Source of the DNA: Coix lacryma-jobi var. lacryma-jobi
Lineage: Eukaryota; Streptophyta; Magnoliopsida; Poales; Poaceae
Direction: 5' to 3'
NCBI GenBank assembly: GCA_009763385.1
Contig: CM019824.1
Span: forward strand, 160,059,622-160,123,621
DNA length: 64,000 nt
Position numbers and translations under genes: made by a program. How positions within the stretch are numbered: position 1 is the stretch's first letter; every line of letters starts with the position of its first letter. Below the pieces are notes generated by a model, which saw nothing but the letters and a program-made list of their open reading frames with translations, made no database searches and was not told where the DNA came from. Below, piece after piece: positions 32,818-43,342 of the stretch.

Positions 32818-33221
32818 ACTACTTAGATCACTATGTGCGTGTTGTGTTGTGCCAATCAATTACCTAAGGCATGTTAGGATTAGTCTAGGACCTTTTAACC
32901 AAGTTACGGTAAAAGGTCCTCACATGCCATGTACTAGTTTGTTGTTTGTGTAATGGTTTGCTCTATTCTATTTCTCGTACTTTATCCACAAAAAATCAAT
33001 GACACATGAACTACCGCAAACAATACAACAACATATAATAAAGCCGAACAAAGTGCAGTTCAAGACTACATAATCGAGGATCCGAAATAAACGGTACACG
33101 GAAGTACAAACCAAGAGTACAATACACTAACAAGTCCACCAAATGACAACAATGTTCATTACTCAATAATGACTACTGAACCTACCACACTACTGAGTGC
33201 AACGAGGCCATTTTCCCTTCC

Positions 33222-33878
33222 TCACAGCATCCGGATCCTGCTCCATGGCAGCCTTGGCACGGCGCACACGCTCAAGCCTCTTCTCCCTCTCCCCCTACGC
33301 TTAGCTGCATCCCTCATTCTTGCCTCTTCCTCATGCTGCTTTTGTGCTGCCTCTTCTTTGCGTCTCTTCTCCAAACGCTCCTTGTCCTCCGCGGCCCACT
33401 TTTTCATCCTCTCTACGTGCTCCTTGTCCTCCGGCTTCATCTCAGTGTCGATCCACTGCTCGAAGTCACATAGTGGTGGAGGCTCCTGCAAAATACGACT
33501 AAGTCAATTACGTAATAAAATATAAATGATTTGTCATTCATGTATAGAACAAGCCATCAGCTTCTCACCATTAGTCCAATACGGATCTGTTTAGGTGTAG
33601 GGTCAAAGGCATAATTCTCACACATCCAATACCTCTGACCGTATGTGTGCTCCTCATCAGATATTGCGACCTTACAATCATCGCCGCAGTAGCACATGGG
33701 CACCGGAACACCGCTAGGCAATGGCAAACGGGCATAGGCATTGCCCGTGAGAGGCTGCCTACAATCATCAATGCAATAACAAATGAACATAACACAAAAT
33801 TACTTCATTAAAACAGACAAATAAATCAACAATGTACCGATCTTACCTTGTCTTACTAGTTTTGCCACGCCGCGGCAT
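33222..33878 (-). CDS. GRF-type zinc-finger protein of the MULE, three exons
   Basis: Minus-strand exons 33878-33847 (MPRRGKTSKT), 33758-33569 and 33485-33222 join in phase to 161 residues with consensus splice sites. Exon 2 holds VPVPMCYCGDDCKVAISDEE and RRYWMC-like YGQRYWMCENYAF. Exon 3 continues PPPLCDFEQWIDTEM. Together these give the C-x-C, C and C pattern of a GRF zinc finger, a likely nucleic-acid-binding module. A Lys/Glu-rich helix (MKKWAAEDKERLEKRRKEEA) and a basic stretch follow. The frame is intact. It converges on the plus-strand GRF exon. Its role in the element is unknown. Confidence 0.72.
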
Positions 33879-34309
33879 CCTAACAATAAAAAATATGTCA
33901 ACGCTACACATACATTCATGATTAATTATAAATCTACGTAATGACGTAACAAATATTGCACAAAAAATGTACACAAAATGAACAAAATATTAAGCAAAAC
34001 AGATATAAAAAGTCTAATACATGAACAAATCCATCATTAATAACAACTAACGTCACGACAGTATCAAAATAAATATTGTCTACAAACCCTAACTTACAAA
34101 AATATGGTTCAATCCTACATTGCAAATATGGATAAAGAACAATAATAGGATCAAAATACCTCTTGTAGACAGGTTTGATTGAGGGAGGGAGATGAAGAGA
34201 GAGGAGGAATGAAATGAAATGAAATGAAATGGATTGGATTGAATTGGTTTGGGAGAAGAGAGGAATGAGGAGGAGCCTGCTGCTCGGCGCGGCGGCCAGA
34301 TCTAGATGG

Positions 34310-34615
34310 GCTTTGCCGCGCCACCCCGCCTGGCGCGGCAAATTCGTTGACCGCGCCAGCCCGCCTGGCGCGGCAAACGCACTAGCCGCGCCAGCCCGCC
34401 TGGCGCGGCAAAGCGACGAGTGGGGCCCACGCGGGCCTGCGTGGCCGGGCGGTGCCACGGTGGCGCTTTTGCCGCGCCGCCATGCATGGCGCGGCTAACG
34501 CTTTTGCCGCGCCATTGGGGACGGCGCGGCAAAAGGGTTAGTTTTGCAAAAAAAAAGTAGACAGTGTTATTTATGAAATTTTTTATTTAATTGGGTTATT
34601 AAAAAAAAAAAAATC
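34310..34615. repeat. Right terminal inverted repeat of the MULE, with internal palindromic subrepeats
   Basis: 34440-34615 pairs with the left end. 34310-34412 adds three units of about 33 bases built on GCGCCAGCCCGCCTGGCGCGG, each a small palindrome, of which the left end has a single diverged version near 26830-26865. Confidence 0.85.
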
Positions 34616-34625
34616 CCTAATGTGA

Positions 34626-35240
34626 CCCTTTGCCCTGTTCGGTTGAACTTATTTCTAAGTTTTTAACTGGTTTTTAGTTGTTTCGACGGTGTCCTGTAAA
34701 CCGGCTCATAAGTTCAAGCGAATAGGACCAATTATTTACATTAATTTTTGTAGTGTTTGGTGATAACATTCCTCTAATAGTACTCTGTAGCAGCAGTTTG
34801 TCTGCAAACTCTATAATATTTTATTTATTTATGAAGTGTAGCGCTGACAGTAATAGTGATTACCTCTGTTTTATGTCAGGAGAATCAAGAGTAGATCGAG
34901 GCATATTGAGGTCTAGTTTAGTTTTTTTAAAAGTTTTTGCCCTGTTCTATCAAATGTCTGGACACATACATTAAATATTAAATATAAACTATTAAAATAA
35001 TTAATTACGATTGCAAGTAATTCATGAGATGATTTTTTTAGCCTAATTAATCTACATTTTGACAATTTGGTGTTGCCCTAAATATTTGCTAATCATAAAT
35101 TGATTATACTTAAATAATTTGTCTCGTGAATTATTCTTTATCTATGTAATTAGTTGTATTAATAGTATATTTTTAATACTTTAAATTAATGTCAAATGTG
35201 ACCCCCAAAACTTTGCACTCGGGAACTAAATAAGACCTGA
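34626..35240. mobile_element. MITE remnants between the MULE and the FAP2-like gene
   Basis: About 34914-35238 has ends TCTAGTTTAGTTTTTTTAAA and GGGAACTAAATAAGACC that are roughly inverted, with the common inner motif (AAATATTAAATATAAACTA, ATTAATCTACATTTTGACAA). 34636-34735 looks like another (GGTTGAACTTATTTCTAAG). Both are diverged. No gene is seen here. Confidence 0.5.
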
Positions 35241-35598
35241 AACGCCAAAACCATGAGCGTCCCAATATGCAACAAAGATTTAAAGGTACAGTATGCATCA
35301 TTTTTATGGAAGAAGCATCTTCAATTTAATATTTTACAACTCCTGGCTCAATGGGAGCATACATGATACAGCAGCTACGAAGAGGCAACAGGCCCATCCA
35401 AACAACAACAAAATGGGGGGCCTAGCACAACTGGAGATGCTATCTTCCACACATACATTGGAGCTTTTGCCTGCTTTCTTTACAAGCAGGAAACAGATCA
35501 CTACTCTATATACTTGCAATGATTCTCGCCTATTTTTCCCACTCATATGAATCCTCTCTAACTGTACAGAAGAATGAAATAATCCTCTTTCGCTTTCC

Positions 35599-38500
35599 TC
35601 AGCGTCTTCCAATGAGTCCAGCCACGTTCTGGGCAACAACTTTTTTGGCCTCCAGAGAAACCGGTGAATCACCAATATACATGTCGAAGAAAGCCTCTGT
35701 TCATCAGACAAGAAACAATTAGGTCACTTTAGTTTTTTTTTTCTAAGTTGACTTTGATCAAGTTTATATAGAAAAAAACCCACCAACATCCACAACAAAT
35801 TAATTACATTAAATCCTCCATGAAATATGCCTTGATAGTGCATTTATTTGAACTTGCAGATATTAACATGCTTTTCTAAAACTTTGTGAAATTCAAGAAG
35901 TATGACTCAGGGCAAAGCTGAAGTAAACTATAATTTGGAATGGAGGGAATACTGGGCAAGTTTTTACTTACTGCAAAGATCTTTGCTCTGAACAGCACCA
36001 ATTTGTTTCCCATCAACTGCGTAAAAATGCTCTTGTCAAGATGGATCCAATATTGCAGTTGAGAACAGCTCAAAAGACTTTAGTGGCCATATGGTACTTA
36101 CTTTCTGTTATTAGTTTACCATCTGATGTTTGACAGAAGTCGATCTTCGTACCCTGCAATTATATTTACATGTTACATGTTATCCTTATAATAAAGCAGA
36201 GTACAAAGAACAGCTATAAACTAGCTAACATCATAACATTTTACCACTATACTCAAATCAAGAATTTGGCTAAATGAACCAAGGGATTTTCCTGTAATTA
36301 TCAACCTACTAGAGATTTATAGGGCATAGTAGTATTTAGCTAGTTCTAGTTGAGTGAAATATTGTTCATACATATTTTCTTGTCTTGTTTGTAAAAAAGA
36401 TCATACTAATTGTAGGAACCGAACCCATCTCAAATTGTAGGTGTGGGTTGTACATCACTAGCTATGTTTGAGTCCACTTGGACTCAAAATTTGGGAGCCT
36501 ATTTCTTTTTACTTACAATGCCACCTAGTTTCTCCTAGGTTGGTCAACGTAAGTTCATTGCTACTGCTACGAACATAGGGTGTAGTTAACTAGTCAAGCG
36601 ATCATGTTTAAACTTATAGAACCTCAAATGTGGATTAGACCTTACCGAAGGTATGGCGATATCTTCCGTGAAGTGAGAACCAAAGGTCTTCAAGCAGTGA
36701 AAGTCTGTGTTAGGATTTATCTGGTTGAATGGAAATGCAGGAAGGCCTGTAAGTCAGTTCTACACTCGACATAACTAGAAAAGAATTGCAGTAGCAGCTG
36801 AGCCACAAAGTACCTTCTGCAGACGCAGGCCAAGGGACTGCTCAAACACGCTGCAAGAAAAACAAAAAATAACTGTGAGTTTTGTCTTGGAAAGACAACA
36901 TAATTTCGCTGTGAGAAAGGAATCTTAACAGTTTTGTTTTTCTTACTCTCGCACTGCACCAACGCTAAGGCCATTGTAGTTAACCACCAACCTAACCCTC
37001 ATATCAAGGTTTTCCCTGTAAAATAACAATATAAGTCTATTAGCATCAGAGGATAACAGAATGAACAAGGAGTACCAGGTCATACTTCAAAACAACAGAT
37101 TCGCTGTAAACATTCAGAATCCTACATATCTGTTTGTCCCCTAAACAAAAATCTGTACTGTGAGGATTAATAAGTGATTGTATATATGCAAATGAGCTGT
37201 GAACTTTGTATGAGCACCTATGTGTTATGTGTCACATACATTCTGACATGGATGACACTAATTACTAATACAAATGCAGATATAAGCAGGAATTTAATGG
37301 CAATACATCAACTGATAGCAAGTATTGCTCCCAGCAACCACCTGTCCACCTAGCACAATAACATATCCAGCTCAGTGGATGCTCCATATGCACCTTTGGT
37401 CTTATACATTATTGCTTAACAAGGGAACTGGATTCTGTGCAGCCACATTAGTCGGTGCTAGGCCTATGCACTCCCTAAAATGTATGGTCGCCAAACTCAC
37501 ATAGGGCCTTGACTGGAAAAGGAGATTTGCTCTAGAAATTTTAGGATTTCGAATTAAATCCTTATCATGAAAACGATGTATCAATATACCTGAGAAGATC
37601 ACTATAGAAATCAGGGTTCTCCATCAACTTGTCCGTTGGAAATGAAGCATACTTAGGACCCAGCTTCTCACGGATAGAAGTCGGTTGCATATCTATGAGA
37701 AAATTTCATCAGTAACAAACAGTGGCTAGTCAAATAAGCAGTATTCACTGACAACTACACAGAACAACAGAAACAATGGAAAATATCTGTAACTCACATA
37801 AACCAAAAGCGTACAGGTTCAGATTTTTGACCCTCATTACTCTCATGCCTTTGAAACCTATCCCAACAAGGACCTGAAGGTTTAATTAACAATAGAAACT
37901 GTCACAGGGAGGGATCAAAACGAAGAATTATACAGAACGATATGAAAACTGAGAGGTAATATACCAAAACTGTACGCTTTAATTCAATGCTTCAAAACCA
38001 TAAAAATAATTGCATTGTGCAGATACCGAATGCATAATAAACCAGTATACACTATATACAATTATGTAGACGTTTAATTCTAAACTGTCAAAGCAAGTTT
38101 CAATAGAAAGAAAAAATCACGGCACACGTACCCAGCTGGTACAATTTATTTATGTATTCATTGTTATACACCACCAGCTTGCATAACAATGAAAATGGTT
38201 TAAAATGAAAAATTATATATATGTAAGAAATAAAATCAATTACTCCAGAATAAGAGAATGGTTTTAAGGAAAAAGAAAATACCGCTGCAGATGGACTGGA
38301 GTCATCCTCCAGAAATGCTGGGAATTTTATTCCAGTTTTTGGTTCAACTGGATCTTCTTGAAATATAGTACTAGGCACAGAAGGGCAAGCACAACTTAGG
38401 CACTTCCCTTCTACATAAGGCTGATCCGCCAATCTTCTGATATCACTGTCAATATTTCGTGATGTGATTGACTCGGCAAGCATCATTGGTGATCTTGTCC

Positions 38501-39128
38501 ATTCAAAAAAGGAAATAATCAGTTAACTAGACAGCTATATAACAGAAAGAAAAGATCCAATACAATTGGAGCATCACAGGTACAAACAAACTGTATTGGA
38601 GCATGGTCCTCACATATTTTCAAGTGGTGGTACGATAGTAGCAGCGCCAGCTAGAGTAAGAAGATTGCAGGCACGTTGTTGCTCATTCAACAGTCGCCCA
38701 ACCGTTGCACTTGCAAGCCTAGCTAAAATTAGTTGTACTGCTTGCTCTTCCCTCACTAGAAAGCTGAACTGCAGTCTAGTCAAATTTTGCATGTGAGAGC
38801 CCATTTGGCTGAAACGCAACTGACAAGATCTAGAACTGGTCGCTGCTACAGCTGCCAGCCAGCGCAAAATCTTTGGATCAGATGGTCTAGAAAGCCAGAA
38901 ATAGATGGCTCGGGAAAGCTTGTTGAGGCCATTGAAAGCTCCATGGACCATTACATTTCCATAAGAACAAATCTTCCTATGCTGTCTTAAAGAAGTACCC
39001 AGCACTGTACCGGCTTGTGAAAACAAATTCAATCCAAGATCATGAGACATTGGAAACTCTGGTTGAAACTTGTATGCATATCCCCTGTCTATGTCAAGGT
39101 TGGATAGAATTAACTGATTAGGCTTCAT
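35599..39128 (-). CDS. FAP2: Fatty-acid-binding protein 2-like (chalcone isomerase-fold) protein; ten coding exons
   Basis: Plant FAP proteins have the chalcone-isomerase fold but bind fatty acids, in plastids; FAP2 is one of three clades. Coding exons: 39128-38614, 38493-38283, 37873-37798, 37692-37590, 37015-36947, 36850-36814, 36720-36646, 36153-36102, 36016-35972, 35696-35599. All have GT-AG limits and phases join to 426 residues. The N-terminal half (exons 1-2) is a long extension with no clear domain. The CHI-like domain starts VLVGIGFKGMRVMRVKNLNL and holds YAFGLY, MRVRLVVNYNGLSVGAVRD, TDFHCLKTFGSHF, GKLITEIDGKQIGAVQSKDL and AFFDMYIGDSPVS. I chose the ATG at 39128 as the first in frame after the acceptor near 39157. 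The frame is intact. Confidence 0.87.
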
Positions 39129-39893
39129 TGTGAAATATCCTTCCAAACACAGGCTTCTGAATGTAAGAGGTCTTTATATCAAAGGTTGGGAATGTATGAC
39201 AAGGAAAATTTAATGACCTGTCAATTGGAACAAAGTAAGCTGAATCAGATAAACTAGTTTTTACAGTAAGAAGGTACACGGAAATGACACATATCATGTC
39301 AAACCAAATATTTAGCATAAGTTACTGGAAATAAAGCTATAAAGACGAAATAAAATTCAAACTAGCTCTAGTTCTTGCTACTTTTCAGACCAGTCAACGA
39401 TTAATAGGCTATATATATAATAAAAAGATTTGAAGAACACCAACTTGAATTCTGGCATGGTTGATTTGCATCATAGTCTCTCCATCTAAAGTTCTAAACA
39501 GGCCTTAAAAATAAAAGCCAGAAAATGAAAAAAAAAAAACCTTTTGTTGACGAAACTAATCACACCAACCTATGACCTAAACACAATGTGTTTGTAATGA
39601 CACAATTCAATCTGAATTACACTTCAAGCGGACAATTATGCCAGCCAAGCAAATACTTTTCCTCTACGACTACGACCAAACTCCCTCTAAGGTAATACTT
39701 TTCCTGCCACCTCAAGGTTCCAACGACAGACAGAGATGGCTCCGATGATCAGCAATCCTGCCTACACGCATGCAATTTCCTCGGCGCAGATAAACAACAC
39801 GCCACTAAAACCACCCGCATTCACACCTCCCCGATCACAAATCGAACAGCACCGAAGGAAAAAGCTCGAGCGATCACCATTCACCAAACCAAC

Positions 39894-40190
39894 CTGTCGG
39901 CTCCAAATCGGCCGGAGGGGAGACCGCGGCAAGAACAGGCGAAGGAGGAGAAGAGGCAGGCAGGGGAACACCGCCTACGATCCACGCCTCGCTTGCTCGA
40001 TCCCTCGCGGCCCACGGCGAATGGACTGTTGCGGATTCGGGCGCCGGACTAATCGACGCAGACCAAACCCCAAATCGGGAGGAAATGGGGGAGGCGAAAA
40101 GGAACTGCTCTCCGGAATTTCCTTTGCCTCCCCAAGTCCCGATTGGCTGCGCCCGCCGGCTCGCCGCGCCCTCGCCTCCCGTCCCGTCGT
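39894..40190 (-). other. Probable 5' UTR exon and first intron donor of the FAP2-like gene
   Basis: The minus strand is GC-rich, has no open start, and ends GAGCCGACAG/GTTGGTTTGG, a good donor at 39894. The matching acceptor is CATTCAG near 39157, giving an intron of about 740 bases before the coding exon. The upstream limit is a guess. The plus-strand frame over this stretch (39736-40197) is the antisense shadow of it. Confidence 0.55.
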
Positions 40191-41159
40191 GGGGTGAGAG
40201 AGGCGAAGAACGCGTGCAAGTGCTCCGACGTTTGCTTCCTCCTCTCCCCAGTTCCCCCCTAGCCTAATAATTCATTGATGAAGGTGGTGAAATAGGACCC
40301 GGTAGCTTCCCTCCTTTAACTCTTCCCGGACGGCCACATAAAAGTTTATATTTTATATATGAAGTCCTCCTTTCGTTCAAGTCTGGATCTATTTGGGATA
40401 AAAAAAAACAGTAGGAGCTCGAGAGCATCAACTCCAGACCCGTTCCTAGAAGGTGCGGAGAGGCTGGAACGGGAACCGCGGAGATATTCCGCGGGATGAT
40501 CGGACGGCCACCAGAGGCTGGGCGACTGATGTGACGTGTCCGGGGGAAAAAAATTTCTTGCGCGTCGACCGCGGAGACAAACACGGACGTCGGCTGAAAC
40601 ACGTTTAAAATGGAGCGGTCTTTTGCTTCGACCACGTCGACAGGTCCAAAGCATTCGTCGGTTTTGATCTGTCTCTCCTTTGACTTTCTGTTTTGGAAAC
40701 ACACAAAATGACAAAACTATGCATGTTACCCACGCATATCCTGTCATTAATTCATTATGAACACCTGCATATGATTTAATATTTTCGATGAAGAGTCCAT
40801 GGATCTTAAAATTGATAAAGTTATCATATAAAAAATTATAAGATTCTCCATCACATCGAATCTTAGACGTATATATGAAGTATTAAATACTAATTACATA
40901 ATTTGTATGTAAATGTCGAGACAAATCTTTTAAACCTAGTTATTCCATGTCTGAACAAAGTTTGTCAAATAACAACGAAAGTGCTACAGAAACTTTACGC
41001 CAAAATTTCTACCAACTAAACATGCCCATAGTATATGTGAATTTGTTTTTACAATAATGTCAGGTGCCACTGAGAAGTGAGAAATTAGTTAGCCAAAAAA
41101 AATGACTAGACCCACTCCACATTGCTCCATCACACAAGGAACTAAAATATATACCTATG

Positions 41160-41462
41160 CGGGTGTTTAGTCGGTGGATAAAAAGTTTTTTGGTATCAAA
41201 TCTTGCGTCACTAATTTAATCTATTAAAAATGGATAATAAAAAATGAATTATATATTCGTACAGATTTATTAAGACTAGAATATGTTTAATATAGCACAA
41301 CATTATCAAATCATGGATTAATTAGGCTTAAAATCGTCTCGCAAAGTTATTGTAATTTGTGTAATTAATTATTTATTAGTATATATTTAATACTTCATAC
41401 ATATGTCTAAACATTCGATGTGATAGGTAAAAAGTTCTTGGATGGGAACTAAACGCCCCCTA
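41160..41462. mobile_element. MITE with GGTGTTTAGT ends
   Basis: The left end GCGGGTGTTTAGTCGGTGGA and the inverted right end GGGGGCGTTTAGTTCCCATC pair. The inner part has AATTAGGCTTAAAATCGTCT and ATTTAATACTTCATACATAT, typical of a common grass MITE also seen at 21970. Superfamily not assigned. Confidence 0.65.
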
Positions 41463-41529
41463 GATATCATTTACACTCGTGTCTTTTGATTGGTAATGGC
41501 AAACGATCATGTGAGTTACGATATTCATA

Positions 41530-41838
41530 CCTTGTTTAGTTCTCAGTTTAGCTCAAAAGTTTTTGCATAAATGTTTTTGGTGTAAAGCTCTTTTCAACCT
41601 GTATTTTACAAAAAGGTGTTTATATGTCTCAAAAGTTTGTTGTAAAATGATAGGAGTAATTAAATAGTATCAGGCTCATAACCCAAGACACTTTTTTGTT
41701 TTGGGCTCTTGGCTCCCAAATGCAAATTGCACTTTTTTTGCAAACTGGACCAATGATGTTAGATCCATTTTACAAAAAGATAGACTAAAACCTTAAAACT
41801 TTTTGCAAAATAGAGGAACTAAAGAGGCCCTCGTTGCT
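41530..41838. mobile_element. MITE-like segment with CTTGTTTAGTTC / GGAACTAAAGAGG ends
   Basis: The ends are inverted (CCTTGTTTAGTTCTCAG and GAGGAACTAAAGAGGCC). Inner AAAGTTTTTGCATAAATG and CTTAAAACTTTTTGCAAAAT also pair partly. No target duplication is obvious. Confidence 0.5.
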
Positions 41839-43124
41839 TCTATTTTTTGATCCCTAAGTTCATAAATATATGTCTTCCTCTTGATTAGGCCTTGTCTTAA
41901 CCAAAGGAAACACACACCAATTACGGTGGTTCCAACCAAACTCCCTTAATGTTGATGTAAGTAGATTTTTTTTGGGTTTCAAGGATTCCTTTTGAGTTTG
42001 AGATCATAACTTAAGACCATAAAATTGTGTGTTTAATGGAGCACTGTATATAAATGTATTGTGTTTCAAAGAAGAAGAAATAGGTACTCTAGTTTTCTTT
42101 CTCTAGGTTATGTGATTGACTTAAAACTAATTGGAAGGCACTAATTTTGATTTTAGAGAAAAATGTGTGGAGTCATCCTGATACAATCTTAGCGGGAAAC
42201 AAAAACATAATTTCATATGGGTTGCAAAAAAATGCTAAAATGATTTTCAGAGAACCATACGGAAACCACCCTTCAATTACTATACTGAAACCTTGTGTTA
42301 TTCAACTTTGTTTTTCTTTCTTGTTCTTATCTAATTCAGATGTCTGTTGGTCCTGTGCTTGCCTATGGTTAGTAAACAAAATTTGATCCGCGAGAGTAAG
42401 ACAGTCCCCAGACATTGTGACTAAGAAGAAGACATTCTCACGCAGGTACAAAATACCTTTAAACCCCTGCCCCACCTATACATGTGAGATTGGGCTGATC
42501 TTAGACCTGTGCTTTGGTATGAGATAGAAAATAATAAGATTTCACATGTTCACTTGGTGCTGCTTTCCATAATGGTTTTTTTCCCTTAGCTACAATCATT
42601 CCAAAATGGTGAAGTTAGATAAATAATTCTCAAAGTTGTATCACTAGATCTATGAATGTGAGGAAAAGGCTACGAGGTCCCCTGCCTGCAGGATTTGGTT
42701 CAAATTTGACCTCTTAATTGTAACACCTCCGGTGTTTAATAAGTAATTAACCTGACATGTCATCACCATTAGTCTTTAATCATTCTTGCCATGCATTTAA
42801 GTTTGCTTAATTTTTGTGTAGATCTTGTTCAGTTAAGTGTTTTGATGCTGTGTTATGAGGACCAAAATTCAAAAATCAAAATAAAATTTAAATTCCTTTT
42901 GAAAAACCCCAAATTTCCAAACTCTAGTTTTACCCCTTTTTCTAATTCAAAAGTTGTTCAAAATTTGAAGTTGGTCCTTTTAGCAAAGTTGTAGATCTCA
43001 AATTCTAAACAACTTTGGTGTTTGAGTTTTCTTTGTGCAGTTCAAAGTTTAGGAGTATTTTCAAGGTTTCAAAAGAAGAATAGGTTTTCACTGTGCATAG
43101 CTGGAGGACCCCTACCTCATCCTC

Positions 43125-43330
43125 ACCCGGCCCCTACCGTCCTTTTGCCCGGACCCCCACCGTCCTTTTGCCCGGACCCCCACCGTCCTCTTGCCCGGAC
43201 CCCCCACCGTCCTTTTGCCCGGACCCCCACCGTCCTCTTGCCCGGACCCCCACCGTCCTCTTGCCCGGACCCCCACCGTCCTCTTCGCCCGGACCCCCAC
43301 CGTCCTTCGCCCGGACCCCGGCATCACCCC
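43125..43330. repeat. 23-bp tandem repeats in the solo LTR
   Basis: About nine units of CCCGGACCCCCACCGTCCTT plus TTG or CTTG, with small length changes, lie just upstream of the LTR TATA box. The other two family LTRs in the window lack this array. Proline-rich frames over it are artefacts. Confidence 0.88.
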
Positions 43331-43335
43331 GCGCC

Positions 43336-43342
43336 TATAAAA
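43336..43342 (+). promoter_or_regulatory. TATA box of the solo LTR
   Basis: GCGCCTATAAAAGCCACC lies at the boundary between the repeats and the GC-rich transcribed part. It sits at the same place as TATATAA in the LTR at 48207. Confidence 0.6.

Larger units (their letters stand above)
26614..34615 (+). mobile_element. Mutator-like element (MULE) of 8 kb with transposase, PMD and GRF zinc-finger genes
   Basis: Terminal inverted repeats extend about 200 bases from each end (AATAACCCAATTAAATAAAA, then AACACTGTCTACTTTTTTTT and GCCGCGCCGTCCCCAATGGC). CCTAATGTGA flanks both ends (26605-26614 and 34616-34625), which fits the 8-11 base target duplication of Mutator elements. Inside are a decayed MURA-type transposase gene, PMD exons in the same direction, a GRF zinc-finger exon, and a second GRF zinc-finger gene on the opposite strand. 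The transposase has several frame breaks, so this copy would need help to move. It lies between the FTRC start and the FAP2-like gene's end. Confidence 0.92.
40270..42718. other. Upstream intergenic region with MITEs
   Basis: No gene is supported. 40400-40640 is moderately GC-rich (GCGCGTCGACCGCGGAGAC) and may be upstream regulatory sequence of the FAP2-like gene. 40780-41030 is a diverged MITE piece. Clear MITE-like units follow at 41160 and 41525. 41840-42718 shows nothing recognisable. Confidence 0.55.

Noticed and set aside
39736..40197. Plus-strand ORF of 153 residues
   Set aside because: Antisense to the probable 5' UTR exon of the FAP2-like gene; composition is Arg/Pro-rich and no domain is seen.
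40264..40747. Two overlapping minus-strand ORFs of 146 and 133 residues
   Set aside because: No domain, no splice context, and they overlap each other in different frames upstream of the FAP2-like gene.
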